From the NCBI RefSeq assembly GCF_000372825.1, contig NZ_KB910516.1, positions 1,582,011 to 1,646,010 of the forward strand: DNA of 64,000 bases. Reading direction: 5' to 3'. Shown here piece by piece: positions 1 through 8,354 of this stretch; position 1 is the first letter of the stretch; every line of letters starts with the position of its first letter. The translations under genes were made by a program, and so were the position numbers. Under the pieces are notes generated by a model, which saw nothing but the letters and a program-made list of their open reading frames with translations, was not told the origin of the DNA and ran no database searches. The DNA comes from Methylobacterium sp. 77 (GTDB lineage: Bacteria > Pseudomonadota > Alphaproteobacteria > Rhizobiales > Beijerinckiaceae).

Positions 1-1006
1 CCTCCTCGACGGCGGCGAGGTACTTGTCGAAGCCCCAGGCGTCGAGGACGTACTTCATCCGGCTCTTGTTGCGGTTGGTCCGGTCGCCGTTCTTGATGAA
101 GACCCGCAGGATCGCGTCGGCGACCTTGTTGCACTCCTCCGGCTTCAGGACGACGCCGGTATCGCGGGCGAGGTCGCGGTGGCCGGAGATGCCGCCGAGA
201 ACGAGGCGCATCCAGATGCCGGGCTCCACGGCGGCGCCTTCGAGGACGCGGATGGCCTGGAAGCCGATATCGTTGGTCTCTTCCAGCACCGGCATCACGC
301 CGCCGCCGTCGAAGGCGACGTTGAACTTGCGCGGCAGGCCGTAGAGCGAACGGTCGTTGATGATCCAGTTGTGCCAGGACTTGGCCAGCGGCCGGGTGTC
401 GAGGAGTTCCTGAGCGTCGATGCCGGCGACCGGCGAGCCGGTGACGTTGCGGATGTTGTCGGCGCCCGAGCCGCGTGCGGTCAGCCCGAGGTCGATCAGC
501 CCGTCGAGGAATGGCTGGCCGTGCTCCACCGTGATCTCGCGGACCTGGAGGTTGGCGCGGGTGGTGACGTGGCTGTAGCCGCCGCCATGGGCATCGGCGA
601 GGTCGGCGATCCCGGCGAACTGCCAGTGCTGCAGGATGCCGTTGGGGATGCGCAGGCGGCACATGAAGTCGCCGCTGGCCGGCGAGAGCCAGAACAGGCC
701 GTGATAGCGCCAGCGGAAATTGTCCTCCGGCTTCGGGGTCTTGCCGGTGGCGGCCTCCGCGATCAGGCGGTTATGGCCCTCGAACGGGTTCTCCGCCCGC
801 TTCCACTTCTCCTGGTCGCAGAGCTTGCCGCCGGCCTTCACCGTGGCATCCTGGGCCTTGATGTGGATCGCGTCCGGCCCCGTGGGTTCGGAGGGCGCGG
901 CGGCCCCCTGCCCGAGGGCGAGCCCGCCGGTCAGGCGGGCGGCGGCGATCCCCGAGGCGAAGCCTTCGAGATAGCGCTTCTGTTCGGCGTTGAAGTCGTC
1001 AGCCAT
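1..1006 (-). CDS. nirA: NirA-family ferredoxin-type nitrite reductase, 3' end outside the window
   Basis: Assimilatory reduction of nitrite to ammonium in the cytoplasm by a siroheme/4Fe-4S enzyme is the expected role. About 335 codons are visible, starting at an ATG with the protein beginning MADDFNAEQKRYLEGF. The part seen is the N-terminal ferredoxin-like half of the sulfite/nitrite reductase fold: WQFAGIADLADAHGGGY, TRANLQVREI, GSGADNIRNVTGSP and LVLGGISGHRDLARDTG are typical of NirA proteins. The cysteine ligands of the cluster and siroheme would lie beyond base 1. It is the last visible gene of the nitrate cluster, 11 bp behind the FAD reductase, which suggests co-transcription with nrtABD. 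Sulfite reductase is the alternative; the context favours nitrite. Confidence 0.85.
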   Translation of the reverse strand, partial: MADDFNAEQKRYLEGFASGIAAARLTGGLALGQGAAAPSEPTGPDAIHIKAQDATVKAGGKLCDQEKWKRAENPFEGHNRLIAEAATGKTPKPEDNFRWRYHGLFWLSPASGDFMCRLRIPNGILQHWQFAGIADLADAHGGGYSHVTTRANLQVREITVEHGQPFLDGLIDLGLTARGSGADNIRNVTGSPVAGIDAQELLDTRPLAKSWHNWIINDRSLYGLPRKFNVAFDGGGVMPVLEETNDIGFQAIRVLEGAAVEPGIWMRLVLGGISGHRDLARDTGVVLKPEECNKVADAILRVFIKNGDRTNRNKSRMKYVLDAWGFDKYLAAVEE

Positions 1007-1017
1007 GGAAGCCTCCA

Positions 1018-2241
1018 TCATGCTGCCAGGGAGTGGGAATCGGGCGCGGCGGCGCGCCCGAACATCAGGTCGTCGCGGTGGTCGGCGATCGGTTCGCCGG
1101 TGCGGATCAGCGTCTTGCACCAGCCCTGTTCGGAAATGTCGCCGACGAAGACCGCCCCGAGGAGCCGGCCGTCGCCGATGATCAGCTTGCGGTAGAGGCC
1201 GAGGCCGGGATCCGACATCACCACCGTCTCCGCGTTCTCCGGCGCCTCGATGGCGCCGGCCGAGAAGACCGGCAGGCCCGACACCTTGAGGCTGGTGGCC
1301 AGCGAGGTGCCGAGATAGGCGGCCTCCTCGCCGACGAGGTGGCGGCTCAGCACCTCGGCCTGGTCGTAGGCGGGCTCGACGAGGCCGTAGACCATGCCGC
1401 GATGCTCGGCGCATTCGCCGAGCGCGAAGATGCGCGGATCGGAACTTGTCATCCGGTCGTCGACCTTGATGCCGCGCCCGACCTCGATCCCGGCGCCTTG
1501 CGCGAGAACGGCGTTGGGCCGCACGCCCACCGACATCACCACGAGGTCGGCCGGCAGCACGGTGCCGTCGGACAGGACGAGGCGCTCGACCCGGCCGTCG
1601 CCCTCCACATGGGCGGTATCGGCCTTGAGCAGGATGCGGATTCCGCGCGATTCCAGGGCGCGCTTCACGAGGCCGGCGGCGTGATGATCGAGCTGGCGCT
1701 CCATCAGCCGGTCCATGACGTGCAGCAGGGTGGTGTCGACCCCGAGCCGCGCGAGGCCGACGGCGGCCTCCAGCCCGAGCAGGCCGCCGCCGATGACGAT
1801 GGCCTTGGCGCCGGTGACCGCCGCCTTCCGGATGGCCGCCACGTCGGCGAGATCGCGGAACGTGATGATGCCGGGCAGGTCCATGCCGGGCTTCGGCAGG
1901 CGGATCGGCAGGGAGCCCACCGCGAGCACCAGCTTGTCGAACGGCAGGACATGGGTCTCGCCGACGATGACGAGGGCGTTCTCCCGGTCGACCTGTGTCA
2001 CCGGAGCGCCGGTGATGAGGCGGATGCCGTGCTCCTCATACCAGTCGAGCCCGCGAAACGCGCAGGCCGCCTCGTCGACCTCGCCGCCGAGAAGCGACGA
2101 GAGCAGGACGCGGTTATAGGCCGCCTGCGGCTCGGCGCCGACGACGGTGACGTCATAGCGGCCGGGCGCGCGCTCGGTCAGCCGCTCCAGGAAGCGCAAC
2201 GACGCCATGCCGTTGCCGATGACGACCAGACGCTCCTTCAT
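1018..2241 (-). CDS. NAD(P)/FAD-dependent reductase, NirB N-terminal type
   Basis: A 407-residue pyridine nucleotide-disulfide oxidoreductase-like flavoprotein. The N-terminal FAD-binding motif is VVIGNGMASLRFLE, and the central NAD(P)-binding Rossmann motif is AIVIGGGLLGLEAAVGLA. The start codon ATG (MKERLVVIGNG) puts the dinucleotide fold directly at the N terminus; an upstream extension to 2322 would run into nrtD. It resembles the FAD half of NirB without the siroheme part. The gene lies between nrtD and nirA with short gaps, so it probably passes NAD(P)H electrons to nitrate or nitrite reduction. That electron-transfer role is inferred from context; the exact partner cannot be read from the sequence. 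Confidence 0.8.
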   Translation of the reverse strand: MKERLVVIGNGMASLRFLERLTERAPGRYDVTVVGAEPQAAYNRVLLSSLLGGEVDEAACAFRGLDWYEEHGIRLITGAPVTQVDRENALVIVGETHVLPFDKLVLAVGSLPIRLPKPGMDLPGIITFRDLADVAAIRKAAVTGAKAIVIGGGLLGLEAAVGLARLGVDTTLLHVMDRLMERQLDHHAAGLVKRALESRGIRILLKADTAHVEGDGRVERLVLSDGTVLPADLVVMSVGVRPNAVLAQGAGIEVGRGIKVDDRMTSSDPRIFALGECAEHRGMVYGLVEPAYDQAEVLSRHLVGEEAAYLGTSLATSLKVSGLPVFSAGAIEAPENAETVVMSDPGLGLYRKLIIGDGRLLGAVFVGDISEQGWCKTLIRTGEPIADHRDDLMFGRAAAPDSHSLAA

Positions 2242-2257
2242 GACGCGCGTCCGATCC

Positions 2258-3052
2258 TCACGCCGCCATGGCGGGTTTGGCGTGGCGGGCATAGAGGAAT
2301 TCCAGCACCGCTGCGCGGGCATGGGTGTAGGTCGCGTCCTCCACCAGATCGAGGCGGCGGCGGGGACGTTCGAGCTCGACCTTCAGGATCTCGCCCACCG
2401 TGGCCGAGGGGCCGTTGGTCATCATCACGATGCGGTCCGAGAGCAGCACCGCCTCGTCGACGTCGTGGGTGATCATGATCACGGCGTTCTTCAGCCGCGC
2501 ATGGATGTCCATGAGCGAATCCTGGAGATGGGCGCGGGTGAGGGCGTCGAGGGCGCCGAACGGCTCGTCGAGAAGGAGCACCTTCGGCTCCATGGCGAGC
2601 GCGCGGGCGATGCCGACACGCTGCTTCATGCCGCCCGAGATCTCGTTCGGGCGCCGGTCGGCGGCATGGGTCATGTTCACGAGGGCGAGGTTGTGGTCGA
2701 TCCACTCGGACCGTTCGGCCCTCGACTTCTTGCCCTTGAGCACCTTCTCCACGGCCAGCGCCACGTTCTCGCGCACGGTGAGCCAGGGCAGCAGGGAATG
2801 GTTCTGGAACACCACGGCGCGGTCCGGGCCGGGGCTGTTCACCTCTTTCTCCTCGAGGAGGACGCCGCCGGTGGAGGCCTTGAGCAGGCCGGCGACGATG
2901 TTGAGCACCGTCGACTTGCCGCAGCCGGAATGGCCGATCAGCGAGACGAACTCGCCCTTGTCGATCTTCACGCTCACGTCGCGCAGCACCTCGTTGGTGC
3001 GCCCGGCGCGGGTGAAGCTGATGCCGACATTCTCGATGCTGAGATAGCTCAT
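2258..3052 (-). CDS. nrtD: Nitrate/nitrite ABC transporter ATP-binding protein
   Basis: A 264-residue ABC ATPase that energises nitrate import at the inner membrane. Walker A is GHSGCGKSTV, the Q-loop is VVFQNHSLLPW, the signature is ISGGMKQRVGIARAL, Walker B is VLLLDEPFGALD and the switch His is in ITHDVDEA. It matches the NrtD/SsuB/TauB group, and the nitrate assignment comes from its neighbours. The ATG start MSYLSIENVGISF gives the usual length. It lies 93 bp behind nrtB and 16 bp ahead of the FAD reductase, in one minus-strand operon. Confidence 0.9.
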   Translation of the reverse strand: MSYLSIENVGISFTRAGRTNEVLRDVSVKIDKGEFVSLIGHSGCGKSTVLNIVAGLLKASTGGVLLEEKEVNSPGPDRAVVFQNHSLLPWLTVRENVALAVEKVLKGKKSRAERSEWIDHNLALVNMTHAADRRPNEISGGMKQRVGIARALAMEPKVLLLDEPFGALDALTRAHLQDSLMDIHARLKNAVIMITHDVDEAVLLSDRIVMMTNGPSATVGEILKVELERPRRRLDLVEDATYTHARAAVLEFLYARHAKPAMAA

Positions 3053-3145
3053 GGGTCTCGTGTCCCTTGGGGCTCGGGTCTCTGTGCGAGAGGCGGTCGA
3101 GGGCGCGGCGCGGGGGCAAGGACCCGGCGCGCCGCGCGGGGTCGT

Positions 3146-4024
3146 TCAGGCGGTGGCGCCGCGGGTCACGAGGGTGCCGATGAAGGCCACGAACCGGTCG
3201 AGGAAGAACCCGATCACCCCGACATAGACGAGGGCGACGATGATCTCGGAGATGTGCGACGAGTTCCAGGCATCCCAGATGAAGAAGCCGATGCCGACGC
3301 CGCCGATGAGCATCTCGGCCGCCACGATGGCGAGCCAGGACAGGCCGACGCCGATGCGAAGCCCCGTGAAGATGTAGGGCGCCGCCGAGGGCAGCATGAT
3401 CTTCACGAAGAACTCGAGCGGGTTGAGCCGCAGCACCGCCGCCACGTTGCGGTAGTCCTGCGGGATGTTGCGGATGCCCACCGCCGTGTTGATGATGATC
3501 GGCCAGATCGAGGTGATGAAGATCACGAAGATGGCCGAGGGCTGGCCGTCGCGGAACGCCGCGAGGGAGAGCGGCAGCCAGGCCAGCGGCGGGATCGTGC
3601 GCAGCACCTGGAAGATCGGATCGAGGCCGCGCATGGCCCAGTCCGACTGGCCGATCAGGGTGCCGACCATGATGCCGACGACGGTGGCGAGGGCGAAGCC
3701 GAAGGCGACGCGCTGGATGCTCGCCGAGATGTGCCAGAACAGGCCCTTGTCGGTGCCGCCATTGTCGTAGAACGGGTGGGCGATGATGTCCCACGCCTCG
3801 TTGACGACGCGCGAGGGCGGCGGCAAGCCGGAGGTCGGCCGCGAGCACAGCAGCTCCCAGATCACCAGGAAGGCGACCAGCACCACGATCGGCGGGATCA
3901 GGTTCGCGGCGATCTGGCGGAACGTCGCCAGGGTCACGAGCGGCTTGCGCGGCGCCTTCACCGCTGCCGGCTTGGTCGCCGCTTTGGCCGATACCGGGAC
4001 GGCGATGGTCGAGGTGTTGGCCAT
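3146..4024 (-). CDS. nrtB: Nitrate ABC transporter permease
   Basis: A 292-residue inner-membrane permease of the NrtB/SsuC type. After a basic, Ala/Lys-rich N-terminal tail come hydrophobic spans including PPIVVLVAFLVIWELL and the permease core. The cytoplasmic EAA-type loop is around AAVLRLNPLEFFVKIMLPSAAP. The ATG chosen overlaps the nrtA stop by one base (TGATG), which implies translational coupling. A GTG one codon upstream is possible but less likely. With nrtA and nrtD it completes a periplasmic-binding-protein-dependent nitrate importer. Confidence 0.9.
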   Translation of the reverse strand: MANTSTIAVPVSAKAATKPAAVKAPRKPLVTLATFRQIAANLIPPIVVLVAFLVIWELLCSRPTSGLPPPSRVVNEAWDIIAHPFYDNGGTDKGLFWHISASIQRVAFGFALATVVGIMVGTLIGQSDWAMRGLDPIFQVLRTIPPLAWLPLSLAAFRDGQPSAIFVIFITSIWPIIINTAVGIRNIPQDYRNVAAVLRLNPLEFFVKIMLPSAAPYIFTGLRIGVGLSWLAIVAAEMLIGGVGIGFFIWDAWNSSHISEIIVALVYVGVIGFFLDRFVAFIGTLVTRGATA

Positions 4025-5313
4025 CACGCGATCCTCTTGATGCCGAGGCTGGACAGGTAGGCGGCGGGATCGGCCGGATCGAAGACCTTGCCGTCGAAGA
4101 AGGTCTCTTTTCCGCGCGAGGTGGAGCTCGGGATCGCGGTGACGCCGAGCGCCTTGGCCGCGTCACGCCACAGATCCTCGCGGTTCACCTTGGCGATCAG
4201 CGCCTTGGTGTCCGTCTGCGCGTCGAACTTGCCCCAGCGGATATCCTCGGTGAGGAACCAGAGGTCGTGGCTCTGGTAGGGATACGACGCGTTGTCGTTC
4301 CAGAACTTCATGATGTGCGGGCTGTTCTCGACCACGCGGCCGTCGCCGTAATCGATGGTGCCCTTGATGCGCCCGGCGACGTCGCCCACGGGGACGTTCA
4401 TCCATTGGCGCTTGGCGGCGATGGCCGCGACCTCGTCCTTGTTCCCGGGCTGGTCGCACCACGCTTGCGCTTCCAGCACCGCCATCAGCAGGGCTTTCGT
4501 CGCGTTCGGGTACTTCTCGGTGAAGGAAGCCCGCATGGCGAAGGCCTTCTCGGGATGGTCCTTCCAGAGCTCGCCCGTGGTGAGCGCGGTGTAGCCGAGG
4601 CCCTGCTGCACGAGCTGCGCGTTCCACGGCTCGCCGACGCAGAAGCAGTCCATCGTGCCGACCTTCATGTTCGCCACCATCTGCGGCGGCGGCACGACGA
4701 TGGTCTCGATGTCCTTGTCGGGATCGATGCCGCCGGCCGCCAGCCAGTAGCGGATCCAGAGGTCGTGGGTGCCGCCGGGGAAGGTCATGGCCGCCTTCAC
4801 CGACTTGCCGGCGGCCTTCTTCTTCTCGATCGCGGTTTTGAACACCTTGGAATCGAGGCCGACCTTGGCGTCGAGATATTCCTTGGCCACCGAGACGCAC
4901 TGGCCGTTGGTGTTGAGCCGGGCCAGGATGTGCATCGGCACGGGCACGTTGTTCTGGGTCACGCGGCCGGCGCTGATCAGGTAGGGCATCGGCGTCAGGA
5001 TGTGGGCGCCGTCGATGCCGTTCCCCTCGGAACCGAGCACGAGGTTGTCGCGGGTGGTGCCCCAGGAGGCCTGCTTCAGCACCTCGACATCGGGCATGCC
5101 GTGCTTGGCGAAGAACCCCTTCTCCTTGGCGACGAAGAGCGGGCTCGCATCGGTGAGGGCGATGAAACCGAGCTTCGCGCCCTTCACCTCGGGACCGGCA
5201 CCTTGCGCGAAGGCGCCGCCGGGCAGTGCGGTGCGCGCCAGAGCGGCCAGCGACAAGGTCGCTGCTGCGCCCTTCAGGAGAGTGCGCCGGTTGTTCCGAA
5301 ACCCATCAGTCAT
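4024..5313 (-). CDS. nrtA: Nitrate ABC transporter substrate-binding protein (Tat-exported)
   Basis: A 429-residue CmpA/NrtA-family periplasmic binding protein. The start at ATG (MTDGFRNNRRTLLKG) gives a twin-arginine signal with RRTLLKG followed by a hydrophobic Ala-rich stretch ending near GAFAQG. Family motifs are KLGFIALTDASPLFVAKEKGFF, DGAHILTPMPY, the NTNGQCVSV loop and FCVGEPWNAQLVQQ. A longer open frame upstream covers the leader RNA and is rejected as the start. The gene is preceded by a sigma-54-type promoter, two ANTAR-target hairpins and an attenuator, so induction by nitrate through NasT/NasS is strongly suggested. Confidence 0.92.
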   Translation of the reverse strand: MTDGFRNNRRTLLKGAAATLSLAALARTALPGGAFAQGAGPEVKGAKLGFIALTDASPLFVAKEKGFFAKHGMPDVEVLKQASWGTTRDNLVLGSEGNGIDGAHILTPMPYLISAGRVTQNNVPVPMHILARLNTNGQCVSVAKEYLDAKVGLDSKVFKTAIEKKKAAGKSVKAAMTFPGGTHDLWIRYWLAAGGIDPDKDIETIVVPPPQMVANMKVGTMDCFCVGEPWNAQLVQQGLGYTALTTGELWKDHPEKAFAMRASFTEKYPNATKALLMAVLEAQAWCDQPGNKDEVAAIAAKRQWMNVPVGDVAGRIKGTIDYGDGRVVENSPHIMKFWNDNASYPYQSHDLWFLTEDIRWGKFDAQTDTKALIAKVNREDLWRDAAKALGVTAIPSSTSRGKETFFDGKVFDPADPAAYLSSLGIKRIA

Positions 5314-5358
5314 GGAGAACTCGATCCCTCGAAGCGTGATCAGCCGACCCGAAACACG

Positions 5359-5392
5359 AAAAAACCGCCGCCCAAGCGCAACCGAAGGCAGC
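5359..5392 (-). terminator. Leader attenuator ahead of nrtA
   Basis: Read on the minus strand, GCTGCCT and GGGCGGC can pair, with two G-U wobbles, around a loop of about 12 nt. GG and six T follow. This is a plausible intrinsic terminator 46 nt before the nrtA ATG. It lies just downstream of two ANTAR-type hairpins, as expected of an antitermination-controlled leader. GCCGC in the second hairpin could pair with GCGGC in the attenuator, so the structures may be mutually exclusive. That competition is an inference. Confidence 0.6.
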
Positions 5393-5419
5393 CGCGAATG
5401 CGCGCCAACGGGTACTCGG

Positions 5420-5462
5420 GTCAGCGGCTCTGCCGACATTGGTGCCCGTCGCCGTTGACGAG
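5420..5462 (-). promoter_or_regulatory. Two-hairpin ANTAR (NasT) target RNA in the nrtA leader
   Basis: On the minus strand the first hairpin is CTCGTC-AACGGC-GACGGG (6-bp stem, one G-U, hexaloop AACGGC). The second is GTCGGC-AGAGCC-GCTGAC (6-bp stem, one G-U, hexaloop AGAGCC). They are joined by a 7-nt linker. Both hexaloops have A at position 1 and G at position 4, the known signature of RNAs bound by ANTAR antiterminators. The first hairpin begins about 3 nt after the start point predicted from the sigma-54 element, and an attenuator follows. The nasT gene encoding an ANTAR protein is 1.2 kb upstream. Confidence 0.8.
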
Positions 5463-5473
5463 CGAAGGGTGTT

Positions 5474-5492
5474 CAGCAGGTTCCGTGCCAAA
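5474..5492 (-). promoter_or_regulatory. Sigma-54 (-24/-12) promoter for nrtABD-nirA
   Basis: The minus strand reads TTTGGCACGGAACCTGCTG. The GG and GC dinucleotides are separated by exactly 10 nt and the flanking TGGCAC matches the RpoN consensus. Numbering from C at -12 puts +1 near base 5464, two bases before the first leader hairpin. This implies NtrC-type nitrogen control on top of NasT antitermination. No convincing enhancer site was recognised upstream. Confidence 0.75.
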
Positions 5493-5655
5493 CGCCGTCC
5501 AGCCTGTAACGGCTCTGGGATCGGGAGGTGGTGGGCGCGGGGCGGGCGGGCACGGGTTCGGCCCGCGCCGAAGCGTGCGCTGCACAATCGAGAGGCTTAA
5601 CCTGCCGTCAAAAGCGGCGCCTTGGCTCGATCAGTCCTTCAGCGTGGCCGATCCT

Positions 5656-6681
5656 CTAGCGTGGTCGATCTTGCAGCGCCGCATCGAACAGGTCCGGGCG
5701 GTAGACCGCGCGGGCCGCGGCGCGGATGTCGTCCGTGGCTGTGAGCTGCCCGGCCCGCAACGCCTGGTCGATGCACCAATCCGCATGGGCGGGATCGGGC
5801 CGGTGCGCCGGCTCGCCGAACCGGACGAAACGCGAGTCCCGCCGCCGGCTGCCGTCGGGATCGACGATCACGTCTCCCCGAAGCGCCCGCTCCAGGAGCG
5901 GCGCGGGCACCCCGAGATAGGCCTCGCGCGCGAGGAGGGCCGCGAGTTCGGCGCCGTTGCCGGGATCGGCGCACCAGCGCCCGGCCCGGTCGAGGGCGCG
6001 CACCAGGGGAGCGCAACGCTCCGCCTCCGATTCAGGCAGAGCCAGAACCTTTTCCGGGCAATCCGGCATGAGCTCGCTGCCGAGAACCGCGATGCGGCCA
6101 TAGCCCTCGGCGACGGCGACGCTGTTCCACGGGCTGCCGACGCAGAACCCGTCGATCAGCTCGCGCCGCAGGGCCTCGGCGATCTGCGGCGGCGGGATCA
6201 CCACCAGACGCGTCGTCGCATCGAGGTCGAGGCCGCCGCGCTCGGCGAAGATCCTGAGCTGGTAGGTGTGGCTCGAGAACGGATGAACCGTGCCGAGCGT
6301 CAGCGGACGTCCTTCGCCGGCTCTCCGCTCGGCGATGCGGGCGAAGGCGGCGGCCACCGCGTCGACCTCGTCGCCGTCGAGTTCCATCGCCTCCCACAGG
6401 GGGCGGGAGAGGGTGACGGCGTTGCCGTTGAGGTTCAGCGCCATCGGTACGCGCAGCCGCGTCTGCGGTCCGCTGAGCCCGAGCGTGCTGGCGATGGCGA
6501 GCGGCGCCAGGATATGCGCGCCGTCGAGATGGCCCAGGGCCAGCTTGTCGCGCAGGGTCGCCCAGGACGGCTCGCGCACGAGGTCGAGGGTCAGGCCTTC
6601 GGCCTTGGCGAAGCCGAGTTCCGCCGCCGCGATCAGGCCGGCGGCGTCGACGAGGGGGACGTATCCGAGAGCGAGCCTCAT
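5656..6681 (-). CDS. nasS: Nitrate sensor NasS (NrtA-like, no signal peptide)
   Basis: A 341-residue CmpA/NrtA-family protein that starts directly with the binding domain (MRLALGYVPLVDAAGLIAAA) and has no export signal, unlike nrtA in the same cluster. Shared family motifs are LDGAHILAPLAIAS, NLNGNAVTLS and FCVGSPWNSVAVAEGYG. Cytoplasmic NasS proteins bind nitrate or nitrite and hold the antiterminator NasT until the ligand appears. The ATG overlaps the nasT stop by four bases (ATGA), so the pair is translationally coupled. The two-protein switch is inferred from known NasS-NasT systems. Confidence 0.88.
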   Translation of the reverse strand: MRLALGYVPLVDAAGLIAAAELGFAKAEGLTLDLVREPSWATLRDKLALGHLDGAHILAPLAIASTLGLSGPQTRLRVPMALNLNGNAVTLSRPLWEAMELDGDEVDAVAAAFARIAERRAGEGRPLTLGTVHPFSSHTYQLRIFAERGGLDLDATTRLVVIPPPQIAEALRRELIDGFCVGSPWNSVAVAEGYGRIAVLGSELMPDCPEKVLALPESEAERCAPLVRALDRAGRWCADPGNGAELAALLAREAYLGVPAPLLERALRGDVIVDPDGSRRRDSRFVRFGEPAHRPDPAHADWCIDQALRAGQLTATDDIRAAARAVYRPDLFDAALQDRPR

Positions 6682-7265
6682 CCGAACAGGTCCGCCGTGG
6701 TGACGATCGCGCGCGCGATGTCGGCGATCTTGCGCTTCTCGTTCATGGCCTTGCGCCGCATCAGCTTGTAGGCGTCCTCCTCGCTCATGGAGCGGGCGGC
6801 CATGAGGATGCCCTTGGCGCGCTCCACGATCTTGCGGTCGGCGAGTTCGCCGCGGGCCTCGACGAGTTCCCGCTGCAGCCGGGCGAAAGCCTGGAAGCGC
6901 AGGATCGCGATGTCGAGGATCGAGCGGATGCGTTGGGGATGGAGACCGTCCACCACATAGGCCGAGATTCCGGCATCCACCGCCGCCTGCATCATCGGCA
7001 CGTCCGAGCGGTCGACGAACATCGCCACCGGCCGCTCGACATGGCGGGACAGGCCCGACATCTGTTCGAGGATGTCCCGGCTGGGGCTCTCCAGATGGAT
7101 CACCACCACGTCCGGGTTGAGGGCGGCGACCTGGGCGGGCAGGTCGGCTGTGTCGGGGATGATCACGACATGCGCGATCCCGGCCGCGCGCAATCCCTCT
7201 TCGAGGATCGCGGCGCGGGCCCGGCTCGGGTCGATCACGGCAACGGTGAAGGAAGGTTCTGTCAT
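6678..7265 (-). CDS. nasT: ANTAR-domain response regulator / antiterminator NasT
   Basis: A 195-residue cytoplasmic protein. Residues 1-120 resemble a receiver domain (FTVAVIDPSRARAAILEEGL; DVVVIHLESPSRD). The C-terminal 60 residues are an ANTAR RNA-binding domain: ADRKIVERAKGILMAARSMS, EEDAYKLMRRKAM. The ATG chosen (MTEPSFTVAV) begins at the receiver domain; a longer reading extends into unlikely sequence. It overlaps nasS by ATGA. Its predicted target, two hexaloop hairpins plus attenuator, is visible in the nrtA leader. Confidence 0.9.
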   Translation of the reverse strand: MTEPSFTVAVIDPSRARAAILEEGLRAAGIAHVVIIPDTADLPAQVAALNPDVVVIHLESPSRDILEQMSGLSRHVERPVAMFVDRSDVPMMQAAVDAGISAYVVDGLHPQRIRSILDIAILRFQAFARLQRELVEARGELADRKIVERAKGILMAARSMSEEDAYKLMRRKAMNEKRKIADIARAIVTTADLFG

Positions 7266-7498
7266 CGGAGCCCAACGGGCGGCGGTTCGGCCGGCGCATG
7301 CCGGCATCAAGGGCAAGAGGCGTACCTCATACGAGGCTTGTCGACGGGGACCTACCCAAAACCGACGGTGTGGAGAAGGCGCGGGGTCGAAGACGGGAGC
7401 CGGTTGACGCCTGATACGATCGAGAAAGGAAATGGCCCAGCTTCCGCCGCAAACCGGGCCGCTTATGGATGCTTCGGGGCGACAGGCGAGGTGTTGGG

Positions 7499-8197
7499 AT
7501 GGTGGAGTGCCGCATATCGCAGCCCGTTGAGGACGTCCTCGCATCCGAGGCCAATGCCGGAATGGCGCTTCCGCTGCTGCCGACGCTCGCCTTCGCGGTG
7601 ATCGTCTCCGCCGCCTCGTTCCTCTGCCAGTCACCGTCCGCTCCGGCTCCCGAGGCCGTCGTCGAAACGCGCGTGGTCCAGATGGAGAGCCGGCCGGCCC
7701 AGGCCGATGCGCGGGCCGATGCGACGGATGCGAGCGTGGCCTTCGTGCCTGCCGCCCTCGCCTTCCGCGATCAGTTTCCGCTCCGCGAGCACCTCGTCAT
7801 GAGCGCCGAGGCCGCGCCGCGCCGCACGGCACCGCGCGTCGCCGCCAAGCCGACCCTGCGGCGCCCGGATGCCGCGCGCTCCGAGGTGGCGAGAATCGAG
7901 TCAGGCAAGAGCGATGCGGGCAAGAGCGAGTCAGGCAAGATCGATCCGGTGAAGGCGGACGCCGCCCGTGCTCCGTCGGCGGTCGCCGCGAAAGCGTCTT
8001 CCGAGCCGTTCACGGCGCAGGCCGAGGCGGCGGAGGATCTCCTGCCCGATCTCGCCCTCCCCTTCGCGCCGGCCATCTCCGCCCTCAGCCGCGCCGGCAG
8101 CTTCGTCGGCGCCCAGAGCGCGGTCGCGGGAGCGAAGGCCCTCGCCCTCGGCAATGTCGTGACCGGACTCGTCGACCGCCTGCCGCTCCAGCGCTGA
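7499..8197 (+). CDS. Hypothetical protein with one N-terminal membrane segment
   Basis: A 232-residue protein of unknown function, transcribed divergently from nasT. One hydrophobic segment (MALPLLPTLAFAVIVSAASFL, about residues 22-42) is followed by a long Ala/Pro/Arg-rich, probably disordered region. This contains short near-repeats of the form ESGKSDAGKSESGKIDP around residues 130-145. The ATG MVECRISQP is chosen because GATG follows a G-rich stretch; an earlier start at 7469 is possible. No catalytic motif is visible. Codon use matches the neighbours. Confidence 0.6.
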   Translation: MVECRISQPVEDVLASEANAGMALPLLPTLAFAVIVSAASFLCQSPSAPAPEAVVETRVVQMESRPAQADARADATDASVAFVPAALAFRDQFPLREHLVMSAEAAPRRTAPRVAAKPTLRRPDAARSEVARIESGKSDAGKSESGKIDPVKADAARAPSAVAAKASSEPFTAQAEAAEDLLPDLALPFAPAISALSRAGSFVGAQSAVAGAKALALGNVVTGLVDRLPLQR

Positions 8198-8354
8198 TCC
8201 CGGTCGACACGCCCCTCGCGATTTCGGCTCCGTCCAGGGTGCCTTTCCGAGCGTTGCCGCTGGATTCTCCCGTCCTCGGGGACTAGGTGAGCCTTCGTCG
8301 GCGATACGGTCGCGACGAGAGCAGTGCCGCGGTGTCCCCGTGGCGGGGATGTGC

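Noticed and set aside
1033..2472. Long plus-strand open frames opposite the nitrate genes
   Set aside because: They are antisense shadows typical of high-GC DNA; the minus-strand frames match known families with conserved motifs.
5575..5585. GTGC-AGC-GCAC inverted repeat about 100 bp upstream of the sigma-54 element as an NtrC enhancer
   Set aside because: The arms are in the opposite orientation and closer than the TGCAC-N7-GTGCA type consensus, so it is not called.
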